From NCBI GenBank assembly GCA_018262095.1, contig JAGTRW010000009.1, forward strand, positions 54,298 through 118,297: a stretch of DNA of 64,000 nucleotides, read 5' to 3'. Positions 25,330 to 34,778 of the stretch are shown here, in pieces. The notes beneath the pieces were generated by a model that saw nothing but the letters and a program-made list of their open reading frames with translations, searched no databases and was not told where the DNA came from. The stretch's first letter is position 1, and each line of letters begins with the position of its first letter. Both the position numbers and the translations under genes were made by a program. Source of the stretch: Pseudomonadota bacterium. Lineage in GTDB: Bacteria > Pseudomonadota > Gammaproteobacteria > Burkholderiales > Rhodocyclaceae.

Positions 25330-26610
25330 ATGCAGCAGAGCGACAGTTCATACGTCACGATCGATCAACTGCGGATCGGGATGCACGTCTATCTCGATCT
25401 CAAATGGTTCGAGCATCCCTTCGCTTTCAATAATTTCAGGATCAAGGACGAAGAGCAGATCGCGGTCATTCGCAGCCTGGGCCTTGCCCGGCTGCGCTAC
25501 GATCCGGCGCGCAGCGATTTGACGCCGGCTGCGGCCGAAGCGAAAAAAGACGCCGAGGGCGTGCCGCCGCCGCTGCTCAAGGAACATCCGGCGCTCGCCG
25601 CCAAGCGCGCGTTGATCGCCAAGATCAAGTTGCAACGCGAATCGGCGGCGCGAATCGAAACCGCTTTTGTCGATACGGCCAAGACGATTCACGACGTCGA
25701 AAAGAACCTCTTCACCCATCCGGCGGAAACCATCGAACAGGCGAGCCGGCTGGTCGATCAGATCGCCGATTCGATTCTCTCGGCGCCTGAGTTGGCCATT
25801 CACGTGATGGGTGACAAGATCGGTGGCGAGGAACTGTATTTCCATTCGCTCAACGTCACCATGCTGTCGCTGATGATGGCGCGCGACATCAAGCTGCCGC
25901 AGGAGGCGGTTCAGGCCTTGGGCATGGGCGCGCTGTTTCATGATCTGGGGCGCCAGGAAATTCCGACCCGGATCTTGCTGAAGACCGAGCCGCTGACGCC
26001 CGCCGAGCGCAACTACTTCGAGCTGCATTGTCAGTACGGCGTCGAGCTTGCCGAGCGGCTCAAGTTTCCGCGCGGCACGCTGCCGATCATCGCCGAGCAC
26101 CACGAGCTTTTCGACGGCAGCGGCTATCCGCACAAGCACAAGGGCGAGGCGATCAATCTGCTGGCGCGAATCGTCGCCATCGCCAACTATTACGACGAAC
26201 TGTGCAATCCGCTCAATGTCGCGACCGCGCTGACGCCGCACGAGGCGCTGGCGACCATGTTCGCGCGGCTGCGCGCCAAGTTCGACCCCAGGTTCCTGCA
26301 GATCTTCGTTCGCTGTCTCGGCGTCTATCCGCCGGGAACCATCGTTCAACTCTCCAATGGTTTGATCGGCATGGTCGCGACGATCAACACCACGCGGCCG
26401 ATGAAGCCGATGGTGGTGGTCTACGATGCCCAGGTCCCGCGCGAGGAAGCCATTCTGGTCGATATGGACAGCGACGGTGACGTCAACATCGCCAAGGCCA
26501 TCCGGCCGGCGCAGCTGCCGCGCGAAATCTTCGCCTACTTAAGTCCGCGCCAACAGGTCAGCTATTACTTCGACGCCAGTACGCCGAGCAAGGACATTGC
26601 GAAAAAATGA
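25330..26610 (+). CDS. HD-GYP domain c-di-GMP phosphodiesterase with DUF3391
   Basis: A 426-residue soluble protein. The N-terminal ~130 residues match DUF3391 (IDQLRIGMHVYLDLKWFEHP, then FNNFRIKDEEQIAVIRSLG). The HD-GYP domain follows, with FHDLGRQEIPTRIL, AEHHELFDGSGYP and ARIVAIANYYDEL. The usual HDIGK is HDLGR and the usual H-P after the metal site is H-C, so activity may be altered. The family hydrolyses cyclic-di-GMP. It overlaps the next gene by ATGA and starts the signalling island. Confidence 0.9.
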   Translation: MQQSDSSYVTIDQLRIGMHVYLDLKWFEHPFAFNNFRIKDEEQIAVIRSLGLARLRYDPARSDLTPAAAEAKKDAEGVPPPLLKEHPALAAKRALIAKIKLQRESAARIETAFVDTAKTIHDVEKNLFTHPAETIEQASRLVDQIADSILSAPELAIHVMGDKIGGEELYFHSLNVTMLSLMMARDIKLPQEAVQALGMGALFHDLGRQEIPTRILLKTEPLTPAERNYFELHCQYGVELAERLKFPRGTLPIIAEHHELFDGSGYPHKHKGEAINLLARIVAIANYYDELCNPLNVATALTPHEALATMFARLRAKFDPRFLQIFVRCLGVYPPGTIVQLSNGLIGMVATINTTRPMKPMVVVYDAQVPREEAILVDMDSDGDVNIAKAIRPAQLPREIFAYLSPRQQVSYYFDASTPSKDIAKK

Positions 26611-28892
26611 GCCTGGAACGACTCGCTCTGGACTACGCCGAACAGATGATTCTGCTGGTCGACCCGGACAGCCTGTGCATCGTGATGGCCAACCGGGTCG
26701 CCGTGCAGAGCCTCGGGTATAGCGCCGACGAACTGCTCGAGAAGACGATTCTCGACGTCGAATGCGCGCTGCAGGACGCCTTTTACTGGGAAGACGTGCG
26801 CAACGGCCGGCTGGCCGACATCGAATCGCTCGAAGGGCTGTATCTGTGCGCCGACGGCACGATGCGCACGGCGACCAAGTCGGTCAAGGTCGTCGAGCAG
26901 CAGGGCCGGCGCTGGCTGCTGGTGCAGGCGCGCGAAGTTCATGATGAACCGCGCGTCGAGGACGATCTGGCGCAGGCGACTTCGCAACTGCGCGCGACGC
27001 TCGAATCGACCGGCAACGGCATCCTGGTGATCGACTGGCAGGGGCGGATCGCCAATATGAACCGCTTGTTCAGCGCCATGTGGCAGCTGCCCGAGGACTT
27101 GCTGCTCACGCGCGACGACGCGGCGATCCTCGACTGCATCAGCGCTCAGGTCGAAGGTAGCGAAGCCTGCCGCGCTCGTCTGCGCGAGATCGTCGACGAT
27201 CAGCAAAGCGACGACCTGTTTACGCTCACCGACGGTCGGGTCTTCGAATGCCGGTCGCTACCGCAGTACCTCGACGAGCGGATCATCGGCCGCGTATTCA
27301 GTTTCAACGACATCACGCCGCGCATCCGCATCGAGCAGGATCTGATCGCCGCGCGCGAAAAGGCCGAAGCGGCCAATCAGGCCAAGGCGTCGTTTCTGGC
27401 GATGATGTCGCACGAAATCCGCACGCCGATGAACGGCGTCATGGGAATGACCACGCTGCTGCTCGATACCCGTCTGGACAGCGCGCAGCGGCGTTATCTG
27501 GGAATCATCCGTTCGAGTTCAGAGGCCTTGCTGACGATCATCAACGACATTCTCGATTTTTCGAAAATCGAGGCGCAGAAGCTCACGCTCGAGACGATAG
27601 CTTTCAACTTGCCGACGCTGCTCGAGGAGATCGCCGAGCTCAATGGCCTGCGCGCCGCCGAGCTTGGCCTCGAATTTTCCTGGCAGCTCGATCCTGACGT
27701 TCCGCAGCAGTTGCGCGGCGATCCGGGCCGCCTGCGCCAGATCCTGACCAATCTGATCGGCAATTCGCTCAAGTTCACCGCCGCCGGAAAGATCGCCTTG
27801 CGCGTTGCGCGCGGCATCGAACGAGAGGGGCGGGTAATGCTGCATATCGAGGTCGAGGATACGGGAATCGGCATTGCCAGCGACCAGCTCGAAAGGATCT
27901 TCGCACCCTTCGAGCAGGCCGATTCGTCGACGACGCGAAAATACGGCGGCACCGGGCTCGGTCTGTCGATTACCCGGCAGCTGGTCGAGTTGATGGCGGG
28001 GACCCTCCGGGTCGACAGCCGGGAAAATCAGGGAACCACCTTCAGCCTGGAGGTCGCGCTCGAACCGGCAACTGACGTCGACGCCGTGGCCGTTGGTGGG
28101 GCTTCGCCGTCACCGCCGACGGCAGACCTTGATCGGCCGGCCGCCAACTGCGCCGCCCGCCTGCTGGTGGTCGAAGACAACCCGGTCAACATGATGGTGA
28201 TGCAGGGCGTGCTGAGCAAGCTCGGCTACCAGAATGTCGACCGCGCGATCGATGGGGAAGAGGCGCTTGCGGTCGCGATGCGCGGCAAGCATGATCTGAT
28301 TCTGATGGATTGCCACATGCCGAAAATGGACGGCTACGAGGTGACGCGACGATTGCGTGCCGCCGGGATGGCCACGCCGATCATCGCGATGACCGCGCAC
28401 GTCGGCAGCGGCGACCGCGAGAAGTGCCTGGCCGCCGGAATGGACGACTACCTCGGCAAGCCGCTGGCGATCGACAAGCTGGCGCTGTTGCTGCGGCAAT
28501 GGTTGAGTTCCGTCGTTGACCGCTCGGCGCCGGAAAACGATCCGGCGACGGTCTTCAAGTATTCGGACTTCCTCAAGCTGATGATGGGCGATGCCGAACT
28601 GGCGGCGACGCTGGTGCAGATGTTCGTCGACAATACGCCCGGCGATATCGAAAAGCTCAAGACGGCGATTGCTGGCGGCGATGGCGCGCAGGTGCGCTCG
28701 GCCGCGCATTTCATCAAGGGCGCGGCGGCCAACCTGTGCGCAGCGGGGATCAGCGCCAGCGCGCTCGAGATCGAGCAGGCCGGAATCCACTGCGATATCG
28801 CGCGCGCCGTCGAACTGATCCCGAAATTGGAATCAAGCTGGCAGGATTTTCTCAGCCATCCTCAAGTCGTCGAGTGCCTGGCGGGCGAATGA
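26607..28892 (+). CDS. hybrid sensor kinase: PAS-PAS-HisKA-HATPase-REC-Hpt
   Basis: A 761-residue soluble hybrid kinase. Two PAS-like segments occupy ~1-240; HisKA has His269 (MMSHEIRTPMNGVMGM); HATPase shows NLIGNSLKFT and GGTGLGLSITRQL; the receiver carries Asp568 (LILMDCHMPKMDG); and the C-terminal Hpt has His701 (AAHFIKGAAANL). It contains a complete internal phosphorelay. There are no membrane helices, so the signal is cytoplasmic. It is translationally coupled to the HD-GYP gene, which may be its functional output. The downstream genes are convergent. Confidence 0.93.
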   Translation: MSLERLALDYAEQMILLVDPDSLCIVMANRVAVQSLGYSADELLEKTILDVECALQDAFYWEDVRNGRLADIESLEGLYLCADGTMRTATKSVKVVEQQGRRWLLVQAREVHDEPRVEDDLAQATSQLRATLESTGNGILVIDWQGRIANMNRLFSAMWQLPEDLLLTRDDAAILDCISAQVEGSEACRARLREIVDDQQSDDLFTLTDGRVFECRSLPQYLDERIIGRVFSFNDITPRIRIEQDLIAAREKAEAANQAKASFLAMMSHEIRTPMNGVMGMTTLLLDTRLDSAQRRYLGIIRSSSEALLTIINDILDFSKIEAQKLTLETIAFNLPTLLEEIAELNGLRAAELGLEFSWQLDPDVPQQLRGDPGRLRQILTNLIGNSLKFTAAGKIALRVARGIEREGRVMLHIEVEDTGIGIASDQLERIFAPFEQADSSTTRKYGGTGLGLSITRQLVELMAGTLRVDSRENQGTTFSLEVALEPATDVDAVAVGGASPSPPTADLDRPAANCAARLLVVEDNPVNMMVMQGVLSKLGYQNVDRAIDGEEALAVAMRGKHDLILMDCHMPKMDGYEVTRRLRAAGMATPIIAMTAHVGSGDREKCLAAGMDDYLGKPLAIDKLALLLRQWLSSVVDRSAPENDPATVFKYSDFLKLMMGDAELAATLVQMFVDNTPGDIEKLKTAIAGGDGAQVRSAAHFIKGAAANLCAAGISASALEIEQAGIHCDIARAVELIPKLESSWQDFLSHPQVVECLAGE

Positions 28893-29005
28893 ACTCGCCC
28901 CTGCGGGCCAATAGGCACGGGCATCCTGGCGATGCCTGCCGTGGACGCCAAGCAGCACGCAGCTTGCCGGGCATGCCCCGTCAGGATCACCTTTTGATGC
29001 GCGTC

Positions 29006-30355
29006 TCAGGCCGGCAGTTCGGGCTCGTTCTGCCGGATCGGCAGCACGATGCGGAAGGTGCTGCCTTTGCCGATTTCGCTGGACACTTCGATTCGTCCGC
29101 CATGCTTGCGGATGATGCCGTGGGTGATCGACAGGCCGAGGCCGGTGCCGGTGCCGACCGGCTTGGTGGTGAAAAAGGGGTCGAAGATCCGGTTGATGAT
29201 TTCCGGCGGGATGCCTGAACCGGTGTCGGAAATTTCCAGGCACGCCTGATCGCCTTCTTGCCGTGTGCGCAGGGTGATCACGCCGTGTTCGGCGATCGCC
29301 TGCGAGGCATTGACCAGCAGGTTCATGAAAACCTGGTTGAGCTGCGACGGGATGCACTCGATCTCGGGCAGGTGACCGTAGTCGCGGACCACCTCGGCCT
29401 TGTACTTGAGCTCGTTGCCGACGACGTTGAGCGTGCTTTCGAGACCGTTCTCAAGATTGGCCCACTGCATTTCGCTGTCGCTGACGTGCGAAAAATCCTT
29501 GAGGTCCTGAACGATCCGCTTGACGCGCTGCAGGCCGCCGAGCGACTCGGCAAGCAGGTCGCCGACGTCGTTGCGCAGATAGTCGAGGTCGATCTCGCGT
29601 TTGAGCGCGTCGAGCGTGTCGCGGCTGGCGCCGGGCAGTTCGGCGTCGTGCTGCTCGTAGCCGGCGATCAGTTGCAAGAGCTTGCCGACGTACTGCTGCA
29701 AGGCGCCGAGGTTGGAGTTGACGTAGCTGATCGGGTTGTTGATCTCGTGCGCGACACCGGCGGCCAGTTGCCCGATCGACGCCATTTTTTCCGATTGCAG
29801 CAGCTGATTGTGCGCTTCTTCGAGGCGGTTGATGAGAACCCGTTGCTCGGCTTTCTCCTGGTTCAGCGCCTCTTCGGCGCGCAGCTTCTCCCACAGTTGC
29901 TGCTGCAGCGCTTCGGTGAGTGCCGCCACCTGTCGCGTGAGGCGCAGGTCCTCGGTCTGCTGCTGGTCGCGAACGCATTTGCTGATGGCGTCGGCCAGCA
30001 GGTGCATGTCCACCGGCTTGGAAATATAGCGTTCGACGCCGATCTCGAGCGCGCGCCGCAGGCTGTCGCCGTCGTCGTCGGAGGTGATCACGATGATCTG
30101 CGCGTCAGGGTCGCCGGCCTTGATCGCCGCGCTCATTTCCAGACCGCTCATGCGCGGCATGAAGATGTCGGTGACGACCACGTTGGGCTGCCATTGGCGC
30201 CAAATTTCGAGACCTTCGACGCCATCGGCGGCGAGCCGGATTTCCGAGACGAACTGGCTGGCCAGACGCTTGATCTGGGTGCGCAAAATCGGATCGTCGT
30301 CGACGACCAGCACGCGCGCTTGAATGATCTGCTCTACTGAACGTTTTTCTTCCAC
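29006..30355 (-). CDS. REC-histidine kinase fusion
   Basis: A 449-residue protein with an N-terminal receiver (Asp63 in VVVTDIFMPRMSG), a coiled-coil linker rich in Glu/Gln (~125-190), HisKA with His203 (AAGVAHEINNPISYVNSN) and HATPase (NLLVNASQAI; GTGTGLGLSITHGII). A receiver placed before a kinase implies that it is switched by another kinase, then signals onward. Last gene of the minus-strand signalling operon, 19 bases after the EAL gene. Confidence 0.92.
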   Translation of the reverse strand: MEEKRSVEQIIQARVLVVDDDPILRTQIKRLASQFVSEIRLAADGVEGLEIWRQWQPNVVVTDIFMPRMSGLEMSAAIKAGDPDAQIIVITSDDDGDSLRRALEIGVERYISKPVDMHLLADAISKCVRDQQQTEDLRLTRQVAALTEALQQQLWEKLRAEEALNQEKAEQRVLINRLEEAHNQLLQSEKMASIGQLAAGVAHEINNPISYVNSNLGALQQYVGKLLQLIAGYEQHDAELPGASRDTLDALKREIDLDYLRNDVGDLLAESLGGLQRVKRIVQDLKDFSHVSDSEMQWANLENGLESTLNVVGNELKYKAEVVRDYGHLPEIECIPSQLNQVFMNLLVNASQAIAEHGVITLRTRQEGDQACLEISDTGSGIPPEIINRIFDPFFTTKPVGTGTGLGLSITHGIIRKHGGRIEVSSEIGKGSTFRIVLPIRQNEPELPA

Positions 30356-30374
30356 GTTGGTTCTCGGTTAATAC

Positions 30375-32834
30375 CTACAAGCGCTCTTTGGGCCCGTAGA
30401 GTTCTCGCCAGTGACGCAGCGCGCTGCTGATTTCCTCTTTGAGCTTTTCGTCGTCCCAGGGCTTGAGCAGGAAACGGTAGACCGCGCCCCTATTGATCGA
30501 GTCGGTGACCACCGAAATTTCCGAATAGCCCGACAGGACCATGCGCACGGTTTCAGGATAGAGGTTCTTGACGCGCGACAGAAATTCGGTTCCGTTCATT
30601 TCGGCCATGCGTTGATCCGAGACGATGACCTGGACGTTGTTGCGGGCGAGCAGCGAGAACCCTTCGGTCGCGCTATTGGCGGTCAGAATGTCGTAACCTT
30701 CGCGGCGCAGCGTGCGTTTGAGCGCTGACAGCACGTTGGCTTCGTCGTCGACCAGCAGCACGGTGCCGCGCGTGTGCGGGCCTGGCCCTCCGGACAGCGC
30801 CATCAATGCGCCGCTGTGCAGCAGGCGCGCGATGTCGGCGGCGGGCAGCGCGCGCGAGAAGAAAAAGCCTTGCATCTGATCGCATTCGCTGCGCCGCAGA
30901 TATTGCATCTGCTCCTCGCTTTCGACGCCTTCGGCGAGCACGGTCTTGCCCAGCTTGTGCGACATCGCGATGGTCGCCTGGGCGATCGCCGCATTGACCG
31001 GATTGCTGGTGATGTCGCGGATGAACGACTGGTCGATCTTGACGACGTCGATCGGAAAACGCGAAAGGTAGGCGAGCGACGAATAGCCGGTGCCGAAATC
31101 GTCAAGCGACAGACGAACGCCCAAAGCCTTCAGTTGCGTCGTACAGCGAATCGCACCGAGCACATCCTGCATCATCGCGCCTTCGGTGATTTCTATTTCG
31201 AGGAAGCGCGCTTCGAGGCGCTCGCGCTGCAGCGCGTCGGCGATCGTTGCTGACAGCCCCGGCACCAGGAAATGACGCGCGGCGAGGTTGATCGCGACTT
31301 TGACTGGTGGCAGGCCAGCGTCGAGCCAGGCGCGCATCTGCCGACAGGTCTCGCGCAACACCCATTCGCCGATGGCGACGACGTGGGCGCTTTGTTCGGC
31401 GAGCGCGATGAACTCGCTGGGCAGCAGCAGGCCGCGCTGCGGGTGCTGCCAGCGGACCAGTGCCTCAAGCCCGATGATGGCGCCCGAGAAAAGGCTCAAT
31501 TGCGGTTGAAAGTGGAGCAGCAGTTGATCGCCTTCAATCGCCTGTGGCAGGTCGTTGAGCAAATCGCGTCGCCCGCTGGCGATGCCGGCGGCCGATGCAT
31601 CGAAGCGACAGAACAGGTTGCCGCCGGCTGTTTTGGCCTGTTCGGTGGCATGCAGGGCGTGGCTCAGCAGATCGCTGGCCTGGTCGCCATCGCGCGGATA
31701 ACCGGCGATGCCGATCGACGCCGTCAGGTGAATGCGTCGCCCGGCCGGCGAAACCAGCGAACGAATCGCCGCCAGTACCCGCGCGGCGACTTCGTCGATG
31801 TCCTGGTCGGACCGCTCGTCATGCGGACCGAGCAGGATCGCGAACTTGTCGTTGCCCAGGCGCGCCAGCAGGTCGTCGGCGCGCAAGGCGCCCTTGATGA
31901 GCCGCGCGCTGTCGGCGATCACCAGATCGGCTTCGCTGGTGCCGAAGGCCTCATTGACCGCGAAGAAATCGTCGAGGTCGACGTGCAGCACGGTGGCCTG
32001 CATCCTCTGCCGTTGCGCACGCTCGAGCGCCTCGGCCAGCGCCGACAGAAAGGCGGCGCGATTGGGTAGGCCGGTCAGTTGATCGATCGCCAGCAACTTG
32101 TCGATATGTTGCTGGTAGCGCTGGCGTTGCGAAATGTCCTCGCCGATGGCGAGGTAGTAATCGACCTCGCCTTGCGCATTGGCAATCGCAGCAATTGTCT
32201 TGCGTTCGCGAAAGAGCTCGCCGTCGCGGCGACGGTTGATGAATTCGCCATTCCAGATCGCGCCGGCAGCGAGCGTCTGCCACAGGTCGCAATAGACTTC
32301 GTCAGACGTCTGGCCAGACTTGAACAGCGATGGCGTTTTGCCGATCAGTTCGGTCGTCGGGTAGCCGGACAGCTGCGCGAGCGCCGGGTTGACATAGACG
32401 ATGACGCGCTGCGCATCGGTAATCACGACGCTGCCGCTGTAGTTGTCGGCCACCGTCCGGAACATCGCGGCGGATTCCCGGCTTTGGCGAATCAGGCTGG
32501 CGTCGAAGCCGACCAGCAGCGTCGGCGCGAGAGGCGTGTTCCCGCCGAGGTGCCAGAAAACCGGCGTGCGCGAACCGTCGCGGCGCAGCAACTGCGTTTC
32601 CATGGCGTCGGTCGGTCGCGTTTCCCGATGGTTGACGATCGCCAACAATTCGGCGGTTTGCGAATCGCCCTGCGGCAACAGCACGTGCAAAGGTTGGCCG
32701 ACGATTTGCGCCGGATCGTCGTAACCGAGCAAGGCCAGGCCGAAGCGATTGATGAAACCGACCTTGGCCTGCCGGTCGATGCCGAGCACCAGGCAACCGA
32801 GCGCATCGTAGGCTGTCGCGAGCTCGTCACTCAT
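30375..32834 (-). CDS. PAS-PAS-GGDEF(degenerate)-EAL-REC protein
   Basis: An 819-residue cytoplasmic protein. Two PAS domains (~1-245), a GGDEF domain whose active-site motif reads LGNDK instead of GG[D/E]EF (so cyclase activity is unlikely), an EAL domain with an intact EALVRW start and DDFGTGYSSLAYL, and a C-terminal receiver (VLLVDDEANVL, IVSDQRMAEMNG, LLKPWDD). It is expected to degrade cyclic-di-GMP under control of phosphorylation and of the PAS ligand. A receiver at the C-terminus is an uncommon arrangement. Confidence 0.92.
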   Translation of the reverse strand: MSDELATAYDALGCLVLGIDRQAKVGFINRFGLALLGYDDPAQIVGQPLHVLLPQGDSQTAELLAIVNHRETRPTDAMETQLLRRDGSRTPVFWHLGGNTPLAPTLLVGFDASLIRQSRESAAMFRTVADNYSGSVVITDAQRVIVYVNPALAQLSGYPTTELIGKTPSLFKSGQTSDEVYCDLWQTLAAGAIWNGEFINRRRDGELFRERKTIAAIANAQGEVDYYLAIGEDISQRQRYQQHIDKLLAIDQLTGLPNRAAFLSALAEALERAQRQRMQATVLHVDLDDFFAVNEAFGTSEADLVIADSARLIKGALRADDLLARLGNDKFAILLGPHDERSDQDIDEVAARVLAAIRSLVSPAGRRIHLTASIGIAGYPRDGDQASDLLSHALHATEQAKTAGGNLFCRFDASAAGIASGRRDLLNDLPQAIEGDQLLLHFQPQLSLFSGAIIGLEALVRWQHPQRGLLLPSEFIALAEQSAHVVAIGEWVLRETCRQMRAWLDAGLPPVKVAINLAARHFLVPGLSATIADALQRERLEARFLEIEITEGAMMQDVLGAIRCTTQLKALGVRLSLDDFGTGYSSLAYLSRFPIDVVKIDQSFIRDITSNPVNAAIAQATIAMSHKLGKTVLAEGVESEEQMQYLRRSECDQMQGFFFSRALPAADIARLLHSGALMALSGGPGPHTRGTVLLVDDEANVLSALKRTLRREGYDILTANSATEGFSLLARNNVQVIVSDQRMAEMNGTEFLSRVKNLYPETVRMVLSGYSEISVVTDSINRGAVYRFLLKPWDDEKLKEEISSALRHWRELYGPKERL

Positions 32835-32897
32835 GCGACACCTCTTTTTTTGCGGCAGGCTGAAGGGAGCGACATGGCGGGTTTTCTGTCCTTCGAT

Positions 32898-33464
32898 CTA
32901 GTTGTGGTCGAGCAGTGACTCGTCGAGCAGCACCGATCCGTCCGGGCCCCAGTTGACCTTGGTGATTCCGGGTTCGACGGCTTCCAGGCGCTTGCGTTCG
33001 ATCTCCTCGGCCGAAATACTGCCCTGCGCGAGCCGCGCCTGGTCGGCCAGCCGCTGGTTCTCCTGGGTCAGCTGGTGCAGCGCCAGTACCTGGCCGATCG
33101 TCGACAGCAGTTCGTAATCGTTCCACGGCTTGGCGATGAAGCGACTGATACCGGCCTCGTTGATGGCGTCGATCAGTCCGTTGAGGTCGGCGTAGCCGGA
33201 GAGGATCAAACGCGGCACCTCGGGCTGAATTTCGCGGAAGGCTTTGAGCAACTGAACGCCGTTCATCGCCGGCATTCGATAGTCCGAGATGACCAGGTCG
33301 TAGGCGGTATGCCGTGCCTTTTCCAGAGCCAGTTGCGGCGAAACGAAGACATCGGAAGTCAGCTGGAAGGTCTGCTCTCCGGCCGTACACGGCGTCAGAG
33401 AAAACAGGCGGCGCAAGGCCTTGAGGATGTCTTCGTCGTCGTCGATGATGAGGATTCGTTTCAT
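32898..33464 (-). CDS. stand-alone response regulator (REC)
   Basis: A 188-residue protein: a receiver domain with Asp61 (LVISDYRMPAMNG) and a final FIAKPWNDYELL segment, then a ~50-residue tail rich in charged residues without a known output domain. It resembles the receivers of the neighbouring REC-HD-GYP and EAL-REC proteins (the SGYADLNGLIDAINEAGISR region), so these probably arose by duplication. It may shuttle phosphoryl groups between the island's kinases. Confidence 0.88.
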   Translation of the reverse strand: MKRILIIDDDEDILKALRRLFSLTPCTAGEQTFQLTSDVFVSPQLALEKARHTAYDLVISDYRMPAMNGVQLLKAFREIQPEVPRLILSGYADLNGLIDAINEAGISRFIAKPWNDYELLSTIGQVLALHQLTQENQRLADQARLAQGSISAEEIERKRLEAVEPGITKVNWGPDGSVLLDESLLDHN

Positions 33465-33476
33465 CGCATCTCTCTC

Positions 33477-34778
33477 TCAATTGGTGCGGATGTAGGTCAT
33501 GATGGCGTGGTCTTCGCGGCGCGCATACTCCTGAATCTGTTTGATCAGATGGACGTTAAGAACGGTGTCGGCCGAGAGCAGCAGCGCGCCTTCGCGGCTC
33601 ACCAGGTCGCGCGAGAGCAGCATGTCGACCTTGAGGTCGGCGTGAGACACCGCTTTTTCGTGCACGATTTCCTGCCCCAGGCTGTCGAGCAGCTCGACAA
33701 AGGCATCGACGATCTGTGGGTCGTAGCGTTTGCCGCGGGCGGCAACGATCGCCGCCTTGGCTTCGTCGGTCGTCATGCGCTTCTCGGTCAGCGTACCGAT
33801 CTGCAGGCCGTCGTAATCGTTGACCACGGCCAGCAGGCGCGCGCCGAGCGGGATCTCGGGTCCCTGCAAGCCGTCGGGGAAGCCTTGCCCGTCATAGCGT
33901 TCGTGGTGCCAACGGACGATTTTCGAAACGTCCTTGAGTTCATCGAACGGCATCAGCGCTGATTCGCCCGCCTGTGCGTGTTTGCGGTAGCGCGCCAGAT
34001 CGTCGCCGGTGGTTTTGGCGACCGGTCGCGCGAGCAGACTGTCGGGAAATCCGATCTTGCCGATATCGTGCAATAGCGCGGCGAAGAAAAAATCCTGTTG
34101 CGCTTTGGGATCGACGCCGAGGCGACGCGCCAGTTTGCGCACCAGATCGGCGACCCGGCGCGAGTGGCCGGCCATCACGCCGCCGCGCAGTTCCATGAGG
34201 CCGGAAAAGACCTTGATCGAAACCAGAAAATTCTGCTTGAGCCGGTCGTTGGCGAGGTTGAGAAAACTGTTGATCTGCTCGATTTCGGCGGTGCGTTGAA
34301 CGACCTTGTCTTCGAGACTGGCGTTGAGGCTCTTCAATTGCTCGTTCTGGCTCTGGGTCAAGGCCTGCAGGCGGGTGTTTTCGTTGCGCAGGCGAGCGCT
34401 TTCGAGCGAGTCACGAACAAGCAGCAGCAGGTCGTTGTCGTCCCACGGTTTGGCGACGTAGCGATAGACCTCGCCGCGGTTGATCGCAGCGATCGTCGAG
34501 CTGATGTCGGCGTAGCCGGTCAGCAGGATACGCGTGGTCGCTGGCCAGCGCTCGCGCACCTGCTCAAGAAAAGTCGCGCCGTCCATCTCGGGCATGCGCA
34601 TGTCGGAGATCACCAGGTCGATCGGTTCGCGTTCAAGAATGTCGAGCCCGGCGCGGCCGCTTTCGGCAGTATGAATCTGGTAGCCGCCGGTCCTCAATAG
34701 CCGCCGCAACGACGACAGGATGCTCGGTTCGTCATCGACGAGCAGCAGCGATGCCACCCTTGGTGTTTGCTCATTCAT
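33477..34778 (-). CDS. response regulator with HD-GYP output (RpfG-like)
   Basis: A 433-residue protein. Receiver with Asp59 (LVISDMRMPEMDG) and KPWDD; a short coiled coil (~140-185); then an HD-GYP domain with HDIGKIGFPDSLL, RWHHERYDGQGFPDG and ARLLAVVNDYDGL. All key metal-binding motifs look intact, so an active c-di-GMP phosphodiesterase controlled by phosphorylation is expected. Its start overlaps the upstream kinase gene by ATGA, making that kinase the likely partner. Confidence 0.94.
   Translation of the reverse strand: MNEQTPRVASLLLVDDEPSILSSLRRLLRTGGYQIHTAESGRAGLDILEREPIDLVISDMRMPEMDGATFLEQVRERWPATTRILLTGYADISSTIAAINRGEVYRYVAKPWDDNDLLLLVRDSLESARLRNENTRLQALTQSQNEQLKSLNASLEDKVVQRTAEIEQINSFLNLANDRLKQNFLVSIKVFSGLMELRGGVMAGHSRRVADLVRKLARRLGVDPKAQQDFFFAALLHDIGKIGFPDSLLARPVAKTTGDDLARYRKHAQAGESALMPFDELKDVSKIVRWHHERYDGQGFPDGLQGPEIPLGARLLAVVNDYDGLQIGTLTEKRMTTDEAKAAIVAARGKRYDPQIVDAFVELLDSLGQEIVHEKAVSHADLKVDMLLSRDLVSREGALLLSADTVLNVHLIKQIQEYARREDHAIMTYIRTN

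Noticed and set aside
28893..29005. Terminator hairpin between the convergent signalling operons
   Set aside because: Only short imperfect repeats (GGGCATC/GATGCC) without T-runs; too weak to list.
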